Shown in pieces: positions 5,442 through 10,099 of a DNA stretch of 24,784 nucleotides (position 1 is the first letter of the stretch; the number at the start of each line of letters is the position of its first letter). The position numbers and the translations under genes were made by a program. Source of the stretch: a virus. The notes below the pieces were generated by a model. It searched no databases and had not been told where the DNA came from. It saw only the letters and a program-made list of their open reading frames with translations. Location of the stretch: positions 1 to 24,784 of IMG/VR virus record IMGVR_UViG_3300009418_000113; one strand, given 5' to 3'.

Positions 5442-5680
5442 TCTACCACCCTCACAGAGCCGTTCTCAAAGGCTACATAATCAACTCGTGAAGGGGTGGT
5501 ATCACCCGCCCACAATACATCGATGCATCGAGCGTTCCATCCCCACCCATCATCATGACGACTACTAATATTGTAGGCCAATCGCGTAATTATACCATAA
5601 CGGATCGCGCCCGTCCACTCACCCTCGTTAAATATTTTTACCAAATCACCGACTTTTACTAATGATTTTTGCGTATCCAT
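5438..5680 (-). CDS. GDLV-family small protein with N-terminal extension (80 aa)
   Basis: The family motif K-V-G-D-L-V-K-I-F starts at residue 9, after M-D-T-Q-K-S-L-V. At the place where the other copies have their ATG, this DNA reads GTA, so the usual start codon appears lost. Translation now begins at an ATG 24 bases further upstream, inside the previous gene, with AAGGA at good distance. Later strands are Y-G-I-I-T-R-L-A and C-I-D-V-L-W-A. The protein ends G-S-V-R-V-V-E. It overlaps the preceding gene by 35 nt, more than other copies. Confidence 0.8.
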   Translation of the reverse strand: MDTQKSLVKVGDLVKIFNEGEWTGAIRYGIITRLAYNISSRHDDGWGWNARCIDVLWAGDTTPSRVDYVAFENGSVRVVE

Positions 5681-5816
5681 TTTCTATTTCCTTTTCGTCG
5701 AATGAAATGAAGTAGGGCAAGTCATTCCACTTTACCTCCCAAAACGTTTCCCAGTGGTGGCCTACAACAATAGCCAATATCCCGTCAGAATCCATAAGTA
5801 AATCACCGATTTGCAT
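5646..5816 (-). CDS. GDLV-family small protein (56 aa)
   Basis: An ORF from ATG 5816 to TGA 5648-5646 encodes M-Q-I-G-D-L-L-M-D, then G-I-L-A-I-V-V-G-H-H-W and W-E-V-K-W-N. The end is acidic then basic (F-D-E-K-E-I-E-N, I-I-S-K-S-R). Upstream is AAGGTGA as ribosome site. It overlaps the end of the GIY-YIG gene by 14 nt and the start of the next family gene by 35 nt. Without it, 5681-5802 would be an unexplained gap in an otherwise gapless array, which supports it as a real gene. Confidence 0.75.
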   Translation of the reverse strand: MQIGDLLMDSDGILAIVVGHHWETFWEVKWNDLPYFISFDEKEIENGYAKIISKSR

Positions 5817-6063
5817 CAATCACCTTTAATTTTTCTTTCCGCGTCAAGCGTTTGAATGCATATTCTGCTTTCTGAGCCTCTGAACGACCTTTAAAAGCCG
5901 TCGAATAAACTAGGGTGATAGGACGTCGGGTTTTAGTATATTTCGCCCCCTTACTGCCGCTATTGTGTTCATTTAAGCGCCTATCTATATCGGTAGTAAC
6001 CCCGGTATAAAGGGTGCCATCGGCGCACCTTGCCACGTATAAAAACCAATTAATTGCTTTCAC
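5803..6063 (-). CDS. GIY-YIG nuclease-domain protein (UPF0213/YhbQ-like)
   Basis: An 86-aa single-domain GIY-YIG protein. The GIY part is W-F-L-Y9-V-A-R-C and the YIG part is T-L-Y19-T-G-V-T-T. Then come D-I-D-R28-R-L-N-E-H-N with the conserved Arg, and E67 in Q-K-A-E-Y as the probable catalytic acid. Length and the P-I-T-L-V-Y segment match the small UPF0213 group rather than long homing enzymes. It starts at GTG 6063 with GAGGG upstream and overlaps both neighbours by 14 nt, exactly as the GDLV genes do among themselves. Its place in the middle of that array may mean it helped to move or multiply the copies, but it could also be a plain DNA-processing nuclease. Confidence 0.88.
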   Translation of the reverse strand: MKAINWFLYVARCADGTLYTGVTTDIDRRLNEHNSGSKGAKYTKTRRPITLVYSTAFKGRSEAQKAEYAFKRLTRKEKLKVIDANR

Positions 6064-6235
6064 TGATAACCCTCATTTCATCTTGACCAAACCACTGGCG
6101 GGAGTGTGCCCACTGTACCTCAAAAAAAAGTAATCCATCTTCATCTTCATAACTATCTAATATCACACCGATTCCGTAGTAAACACGTTCTACCATAAAC
6201 TTGTCATAAGGCTCAACTAGATCACCGACTTTCAT
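6050..6235 (-). CDS. GDLV-family small protein (61 aa)
   Basis: The protein begins M-K-V-G-D-L-V-E-P-Y-D, then Y-G-I-G-V-I-L-D-S-Y and F-F-E-V-Q-W-A-H-S. It ends M-R-V-I-S-E-S-N. It heads a unit of six genes that continues through the GIY-YIG gene to 4861. Its ATG lies only about 6 nt after the predicted transcription start, and there is no clear Shine-Dalgarno sequence, so it may be translated from a near-leaderless mRNA. Confidence 0.82.
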   Translation of the reverse strand: MKVGDLVEPYDKFMVERVYYGIGVILDSYEDEDGLLFFEVQWAHSRQWFGQDEMRVISESN

Positions 6236-6247
6236 TAATCACTTTTT

Positions 6248-6276
6248 ATCCTAACACAAAAATTAAAATATGTCAA
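6248..6276 (-). promoter_or_regulatory. Sigma-70 type promoter for the GDLV/GIY-YIG unit
   Basis: TTGACA at 6276-6271, 17-bp spacer, TAGGAT at 6253-6248. The -35 box overlaps the TGA stop of the LeuA-like gene. The predicted start is near 6241, only six bases before the ATG at 6235. Confidence 0.65.
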
Positions 6277-6866
6277 CCTTTATCTAAAACTTCTTCATAC
6301 GTGGTGATTCCTACTAACTGCACCATCTTATCAACATAAACGTCCATTACATCTATTCTTTCTCTTTGACGAGCATCAGCAATAAAATCGCGTAACTGGA
6401 GGATGGCTCGCTCGGCGTTTATTAAATATTCACAGGCAGTTGTCACCACAGAAATTGCACCCCCCACCATCGAATGAGATTCTGAAGAGAAATATATATT
6501 CCTATCATTTCCATTTTTCAGGGATAGTTTAATCTCTACTGGAGATGCTGATTTTCTCGAACTGTTTTTAAATTTAACTTGCATAACAAAGTCATCAAAA
6601 GAAACATTCTTGAGGGAAATAAATTTAGGTGCAAAATGATCTATCATGGCGGTGTAAAGAGCATCTACTGGGCCATGACCCTCGCCTACAATAAAAATAT
6701 CCTCCCAGTCATTAGAAAAAAAAACATTACATTCAATTGTTGTTTTCAAGCATTCCCTCAAAATAAAATCTCTCACCGACAATTCAACATATTTTTCTTT
6801 TAATATTTCTTTAACAATCAACTGGCACTTCTTTTGCAGAAGTTCCTCTGGGTATGAAATCAACAT
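6273..6866 (-). CDS. Free-standing LeuA regulatory (dimerisation) domain-like protein
   Basis: A 197-aa protein whose centre resembles the C-terminal allosteric domain of 2-isopropylmalate synthase. G61-E-G-H-G-P-V-D-A-L-Y-T-A-M matches the family's G-N-G-P-V-D-A-x-x-x-A-I signature. It is followed by a strand/loop region, then I124-Y-F-S-S-E-S-H and an alpha helix C145-E-Y-L-I-N-A-E-R-A like the family end. No TIM-barrel catalytic domain is present, so it cannot make isopropylmalate. A ligand-sensing, scaffold or inhibitory role is conceivable but not shown. As drawn, the ATG at 6866 overlaps the PAP2 gene by 56 nt and lacks a ribosome site. A TTG at 6821 would reduce the overlap to 11 nt, so the start is uncertain. 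Confidence 0.72.
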   Translation of the reverse strand: MLISYPEELLQKKCQLIVKEILKEKYVELSVRDFILRECLKTTIECNVFFSNDWEDIFIVGEGHGPVDALYTAMIDHFAPKFISLKNVSFDDFVMQVKFKNSSRKSASPVEIKLSLKNGNDRNIYFSSESHSMVGGAISVVTTACEYLINAERAILQLRDFIADARQRERIDVMDVYVDKMVQLVGITTYEEVLDKG

Positions 6867-7497
6867 CTGTAATAACTAGCTTCGAGGTCCGGTGAAACAA
6901 ATACACCTTTCGAGATATATAAAAAATAATTGAAGCTAGGGCGACGCCCGACAAAACATCAATCAAATAATGTTGTTTAAGTGTTAAAGTGGAGGCGGCT
7001 ATTAGCGCGGCCCAACAAAAATACGCCACTCGCAGGCTTAAATATTGTTTACCTTTTTCGGACAATCCCACAAAATATGCCAAAAGCCATGAAAATGTAA
7101 CATGGCCAGAGGGGAAAGTGTTGTTTGCTCCGTCGATCCCTCGCGTTAGTTCAACTAGCATACCAGAAATAGTGCTGGTATCTACATAAGCCTCGCGAGG
7201 ATAATACGAAGGAATGAGAACATAAAATATACACAGTACGGCCCCAGCGGCTAAATTACCATACGTCATTAATGAAAATAATTTTTTGTCGTGAAATAAT
7301 ATAAAACAAGTTGCAGCCGTTACCGGAATTAGTGTATGATATATCCATACAAACTCAGGCACAAAGGGGATTTCAGTATCCATCCCTATTAATAAATCAT
7401 ATTCATGTGGAAGGATTCCCGTTTGGAAGAAGAGGTAAAGGACAGAGTAAGGTACAAAGGCTAAAAAAAGATATTTAGCTTTCACCCCCAATGACAT
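6811..7497 (-). CDS. PAP2-superfamily membrane phosphatase
   Basis: A 228-aa integral membrane protein with about six hydrophobic segments (near 8-26, 49-68, 76-97, 133-147, 156-172, 180-196). The PAP2 core is N-N-T-F-P129-S-G-H132, followed by L-K-Q-H176-Y-L-I-D180-V-L-S-G. These two blocks supply the catalytic histidines and Asp. The first classical motif (KX6RP) is not obvious, which fits the PAP2_3/sphingomyelin-synthase-like branch. It should remove or transfer phosphate groups on lipids or lipid carriers in the host inner membrane. The start ATG at 7497 has a near-perfect AAGGAGG five bases upstream; a GTG at 7503 lies within that ribosome site and is rejected. A membrane phosphatase could alter host phospholipids or undecaprenyl-phosphate during infection (inference). 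Confidence 0.85.
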   Translation of the reverse strand: MSLGVKAKYLFLAFVPYSVLYLFFQTGILPHEYDLLIGMDTEIPFVPEFVWIYHTLIPVTAATCFILFHDKKLFSLMTYGNLAAGAVLCIFYVLIPSYYPREAYVDTSTISGMLVELTRGIDGANNTFPSGHVTFSWLLAYFVGLSEKGKQYLSLRVAYFCWAALIAASTLTLKQHYLIDVLSGVALASIIFYISRKVYLFHRTSKLVITDVDFIPRGTSAKEVPVDC

Positions 7498-7507
7498 ATA
7501 CACCTCC

Positions 7508-7591
7508 TTATACCAAATACTCCCGAAGCTCTGGAGGGCTCTCCCTCAAAACATCGCAAAGTGTGAAAAAAAGTTCACACTCCCTATTCAT
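7508..7591 (-). CDS. Possible 27-aa upstream ORF before PAP2
   Basis: An ORF from ATG 7591 to TAA 7510-7508 reads M-N-R-E-C-E-L-F-F-T-L-C-D and ends P-P-E-L-R-E-Y-L-V. Its stop is directly before the AAGGAGG of the PAP2 gene, a position suited to translational coupling. No ribosome site precedes it, and it contains a hairpin. It could be a real small peptide, a leader peptide or chance. Confidence 0.25.
   Translation of the reverse strand: MNRECELFFTLCDVLRESPPELREYLV
7560..7581. repeat. Perfect 8-bp hairpin upstream of PAP2
   Basis: AGTGTGAA (7560-7567) and TTCACACT (7574-7581) are exact inverted copies around a 6-nt loop. There is no T-run after it on the minus strand, so it is unlikely to be an intrinsic terminator. 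It may be an mRNA structure in the PAP2 leader. Confidence 0.5.
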
Positions 7592-7602
7592 ACATATGAA
7601 TA
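7585..7602. repeat. 18-bp near-perfect palindrome upstream of PAP2
   Basis: TATTCATA and TATGAATA flank a 2-bp centre. An 18-bp interrupted palindrome in a short non-coding stretch has the size of a repressor operator. It lies 4 bp from the hairpin at 7560-7581 and overlaps the start of the possible 27-aa ORF. In AT-rich DNA some such palindromes occur by chance. Confidence 0.35.
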
Positions 7603-7628
7603 AATTTATAAAAAAGAAAAAATATTAT

Positions 7629-7895
7629 TTATTTAAAAACTTTTTCTTTAGCTGTAGAAAAAAGATCTTTTAAAAAGGATTTTTTTAATCTTATCAGCCT
7701 CTCGAATTTTACCTTCTGACGCGCATCGGTATAAAGCGCAGTGGGCTTACTAATCTGGCCATCTACCAATTGATCACTAAAATCATAAAATTTTGTTTTA
7801 GGGGAAGACTTCGAAGCTGCCCGTGGCGACCCAGCAAAAAAAATAAGAAATGCAAAGGCTATTATTAAAATAAAAATATAAAAGCCCAATAGCAT
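7629..7895 (-). CDS. Small membrane-anchored protein (88 aa)
   Basis: An N-terminal hydrophobic segment (about residues 3-21, with L-G-F-Y-I-F-I-L-I-I-A-F and F-L-I-F-F) is followed by a polar, basic tail of about 65 residues, including K-K-S-F-L-K-D-L-F near the end. There is no cleavage site after the hydrophobic part, so it is probably a membrane anchor with the basic tail in the cytoplasm. No ribosome site is visible before ATG 7895, and a TTG directly precedes it. Translation may depend on coupling with the gene 10 nt upstream. I do not recognise a family. Confidence 0.6.
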   Translation of the reverse strand: MLLGFYIFILIIAFAFLIFFAGSPRAASKSSPKTKFYDFSDQLVDGQISKPTALYTDARQKVKFERLIRLKKSFLKDLFSTAKEKVFK

Positions 7896-7905
7896 CAAAA
7901 ATGAT

Positions 7906-8292
7906 TTATTTGGTTTTATACCACTGGCCCTCCCAACAAATTACTTGACTGTTAACCACTTTAACAGGCCATTCAACAATTATCCCGTTAATATTGGGGA
8001 ATTCATTTGCATAATAATCGCGCAACCAAAAAACAGCCTCCCTCCCCTCTTGTAAGTGTCCCTGATTAGATCGCCAATAAAAATTCCCACAAAAATAAAG
8101 AACGACGCCTATAAAAAAGGCCGGTTGAATAAACAAAAAAATTGCATGTGCCCATATCAACATAGAGGGGGCAAATATTTCTTTTGTGGGAGTGCCACCC
8201 TCACTCTGATGAATCTCGTAAGCGCGAGTCCATACAAAAGCATAAATAAATGCTAACATTATCCAGAAGCCAATATATATAAATTCGATCAT
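7906..8292 (-). CDS. Two-TM membrane protein (128 aa)
   Basis: Residues about 5-22 and 42-68 are strongly hydrophobic, separated by a polar loop with E-I-H-Q-S-E-G-G. The C-terminal 60 residues are soluble and contain aromatic strands ending in C-W-E-G-Q-W-Y-K. No known motif is visible. It could be a superinfection-exclusion or lysis-related protein, as many small phage membrane proteins are, but nothing specific supports this. The ATG lacks a Shine-Dalgarno sequence; the leader before it is AT-rich. It lies in the unit with glutaredoxin and PAP2. Confidence 0.65.
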   Translation of the reverse strand: MIEFIYIGFWIMLAFIYAFVWTRAYEIHQSEGGTPTKEIFAPSMLIWAHAIFLFIQPAFFIGVVLYFCGNFYWRSNQGHLQEGREAVFWLRDYYANEFPNINGIIVEWPVKVVNSQVICWEGQWYKTK

Positions 8293-8306
8293 GTTTTAAA
8301 TAGATA

Positions 8307-8654
8307 TTAGTGTAACGAAATAGAACAATTATTCTCAGTAACGATTTCTTTAGACAGCACCAAAGCCTGCATAAAAAGAGAAAATTGAAAAGCTAAACCC
8401 TCTGAAACAATAAAGCTTTTTGTTGCTGAATCATAATTTTCATCGTCAGCCATTTTATGGATTATCTCTTCTAAACAATAAAGAATGCTATAATATTCAC
8501 ATAATTTACTTTTATTATATAGTGAAAGGGGATCGCTGCTTCTAAATAAAAGATTATCAAGGATAGTTCTATCGCTCTCTATCTTTTGCACATATGTTAA
8601 CCATGTATTTTCTTCCAGAGTAAATACTACATTCTTTTCTTTGTTAGACGACAT
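8307..8654 (-). CDS. Uncharacterised helical protein (115 aa)
   Basis: A soluble, mostly helical protein with segments W-L-T-Y-V-Q-K-I-E-S-D-R-T-I-L-D-N-L-L-F and Y-S-I-L-Y-C-L-E-E-I-I-H-K-M. A final helix is F-Q-F-S-L-F-M-Q-A-L-V-L. No membrane segment, metal site or known motif is visible. ATG 8654 is 8 nt after the glutaredoxin stop, and the GGGGGA upstream is farther than usual. Function is unknown. Confidence 0.65.
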   Translation of the reverse strand: MSSNKEKNVVFTLEENTWLTYVQKIESDRTILDNLLFRSSDPLSLYNKSKLCEYYSILYCLEEIIHKMADDENYDSATKSFIVSEGLAFQFSLFMQALVLSKEIVTENNCSISLH

Positions 8655-8662
8655 GAATAACT

Positions 8663-8935
8663 TTATTCCCCCAGGTCACCTTCTTTATCGGTAAAATAAG
8701 TTTTTAATTCTGTATAGCCACCGATTAACAGAGCGGGGCCTTCCCCTGCGTCCGGGCTACACAGAACTATTGGTACCGTGGGGTGGCCCCATTTTTCCTT
8801 TACAGATTTTAACTCATCCAAATCGTTATCCATAATATAGGTGGTGTGGTTTACTTTTTGTTTCACAAGCTCGTGTTGTGCTTTAATACAAAAGCAACAC
8901 TCCGATTTAATATACATAGTAATATGTTTATCCAT
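8663..8935 (-). CDS. Glutaredoxin-like thiol-disulfide protein
   Basis: A 90-aa thioredoxin-fold protein. The active site is S-E-C13-C-F-C16, a CxxC with an extra Cys in the middle. The cis-proline motif is T53-V-P55, and the glutathione-binding G72-G follows in L-I-G-G-Y-T-E-L. Strand I-T-M-Y-I opens the fold. It likely reduces disulfides, for example those of ribonucleotide reductase, and phage genomes often carry one. An upstream in-frame start exists at 8974, but ATG 8935 is preceded by AAGGAG at seven bases and matches the family's N-terminus. The start overlaps the preceding gene by 8 nt. Confidence 0.88.
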   Translation of the reverse strand: MDKHITMYIKSECCFCIKAQHELVKQKVNHTTYIMDNDLDELKSVKEKWGHPTVPIVLCSPDAGEGPALLIGGYTELKTYFTDKEGDLGE

Positions 8936-9203
8936 GCAGCAACTCCTTTTGCGGGCTTTTGAGCTTCGACTCAATTAATGCCGGCGCTCCTACCACCACT
9001 ATTTCTAGCCCTGTAAACCCCTTATCTAGCGTTAGCCTTGTGAAAAGGTGAGTATCATCCAACTCGGAAGGAAGTTGTCCTTCTTCAAGTTTTTGTCGGA
9101 ACCTCATATCTTCTCTCAATGACACAACGTGTTTAGGGCTTACATATACTTCTCTTAATATATGTCCCTTAGACGTTTCATGAATTTCTATTAATTTAAT
9201 CAA
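8928..9203 (-). CDS. Small beta-rich protein of unknown function (91 aa)
   Basis: The sequence M-I-K-L-I-E-I, V-Y-V-S-P-K-H-V-V-S-L-R, L-F-T-R-L-T-L-D-K-G and G-L-E-I-V-V-V-G-A-P gives the layout of short proteins of the FlbD-like type (strand, V-x-x-x-x-V-x-x-I, strand, G, valine-rich strand). That comparison is weak. The start is TTG 9203, overlapping the preceding stop as TTGA, with GAGGG six bases upstream. It ends inside the glutaredoxin start. No charge cluster or catalytic motif points to a role. Confidence 0.72.
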   Translation of the reverse strand: MIKLIEIHETSKGHILREVYVSPKHVVSLREDMRFRQKLEEGQLPSELDDTHLFTRLTLDKGFTGLEIVVVGAPALIESKLKSPQKELLHG

Positions 9204-9448
9204 AATATTCCCTCTGTTGTATTAACGTCGTTTTCGTCGACATACCACTCGTCCCCGTCATATAAAACCTTTAAATATTTTTCATATGTCGTCTTTGCTT
9301 CAGTCAACAAAAGATTGGTGGGAGCTTTCAGTCTGTAAACTTTTGTTGGTGTATTTCTTCGCGATGGATATTCTGTATATTCTTCATCATGAAACTTCAA
9401 TAACCTTACTTCAGAAGGCGCATAGACTAAATCACCTACCTTCAACAT
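9200..9448 (-). CDS. GDLV-family protein outside the main array (82 aa)
   Basis: The protein starts M-L-K-V-G-D-L-V-Y-A-P and later has K-V-Y-R-L-K-A-P, Y-L-K-V-L-Y-D-G-D-E-W-Y-V and D-E-N-D-V-N. The end pattern (strand, W-Y-V, acidic turn) fits the same beta layout as the main array 3 kb downstream. It overlaps the preceding gene by 17 nt, and its GGT GAT codons again hold that gene's TGA. Its longer middle makes it one of the larger family members. Function is unknown. Confidence 0.8.
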   Translation of the reverse strand: MLKVGDLVYAPSEVRLLKFHDEEYTEYPSRRNTPTKVYRLKAPTNLLLTEAKTTYEKYLKVLYDGDEWYVDENDVNTTEGIF

Positions 9449-9746
9449 TCACATTCTCTTCTGGAGTGTCCTTTGCAGCCATATTTCTAAGCTGCAACGT
9501 TGCTTGTTGATAACCATTGAGAATATTCCGAGAATCAAAAAGGGCATGATCTAGGTTCATAATATTCTGGCGACACGTTTCAATCAGTTGCACCGCTTTG
9601 CTTTCTTGTTCTTTATTAATGCTTTCCTGAATTACTGGAAAGAGTTCATTAATTTGCTCCACATCATCTTCTACTTTTAAAAGCAACTCCTGAACTAGTT
9701 GCCTTATTTCAGCCAATTGGACTGAATAGGTTACGTTAACTCGCAT
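9432..9746 (-). CDS. Helical coiled-coil protein (104 aa)
   Basis: Nearly all helical: I-R-Q-L-V-Q-E-L-L-L-K-V-E-D-D-V-E-Q-I-N-E-L, then K-A-V-Q-L-I-E-T-C-R-Q-N-I and A-T-L-Q-L-R-N-M-A. No membrane segment or metal site is visible. It is the first gene after the promoter at 9768-9795 and has AAGGAG before the ATG at 9746. It may be a small structural or adaptor protein; I do not recognise a family. Confidence 0.75.
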   Translation of the reverse strand: MRVNVTYSVQLAEIRQLVQELLLKVEDDVEQINELFPVIQESINKEQESKAVQLIETCRQNIMNLDHALFDSRNILNGYQQATLQLRNMAAKDTPEENVNVEGR

Positions 9747-9767
9747 AAAAAACTCCTTGTTTCCATA

Positions 9768-9795
9768 AGTATAACATATAAAAAGGATTTGTCAA
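9768..9795 (-). promoter_or_regulatory. Sigma-70 type promoter, extended -10
   Basis: TTGACA at 9795-9790, a 16-bp spacer and TATACT at 9773-9768, with TGT just before it (extended -10). The predicted leader to ATG 9746 is about 15-18 nt and contains AAGGAG. It drives the unit from 9746 toward the PAP2 and LeuA-like genes. Confidence 0.72.
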
Positions 9796-9803
9796 CAAAA
9801 AAA

Positions 9804-10070
9804 TTAAAATAAAGTTTTATATACTGTAGCCACTGTAAGACCCACAATTGCCGTGATTATAATCCATATAAGACGCGAAGAGGTGGCTTGCCAGCCCTCA
9901 AGTTCGCGAAGGCGCGCATATAACCCTTCATCGGGATGATAAACAGCTTCTTTAATTTTAGCAATATCCTGGGCCATCTCATCTTGTTTTTCATTTACTA
10001 CTTCTAATTTTTGCATAATTTGATCAAATTTTCCATTCATCTCAGCATGAACAACAGCATCCGCAGACAT
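9804..10070 (-). CDS. Coiled-coil protein with C-terminal TM (XhlA-like layout)
   Basis: An 88-aa protein: residues 12-42 form an amphipathic coiled coil (F-D-Q-I-M-Q-K-L-E-V-V and I-A-K-I-K-E-A-V), residues 46-62 contain D-E-G-L-Y-A-R-L-R-E-L-E, and residues 67-84 form one membrane helix near the C-terminus. This layout resembles haemolysin XhlA and phage holin-accessory proteins. A role in lysis is possible but not proved. It follows groEL by 29 nt without a terminator and so is in the groEL unit. GGGGGA precedes the ATG. Confidence 0.72.
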   Translation of the reverse strand: MSADAVVHAEMNGKFDQIMQKLEVVNEKQDEMAQDIAKIKEAVYHPDEGLYARLRELEGWQATSSRLIWIIITAIVGLTVATVYKTLF

Positions 10071-10099
10071 TGGTACTTTCCCCCTCTGTGCAATATTAA

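Noticed and set aside
5803-6063. Group I intron around the GIY-YIG gene
   Set aside because: Both neighbouring genes are whole and overlap the nuclease gene by 14 nt, so there is no room for intron sequence and no split gene.
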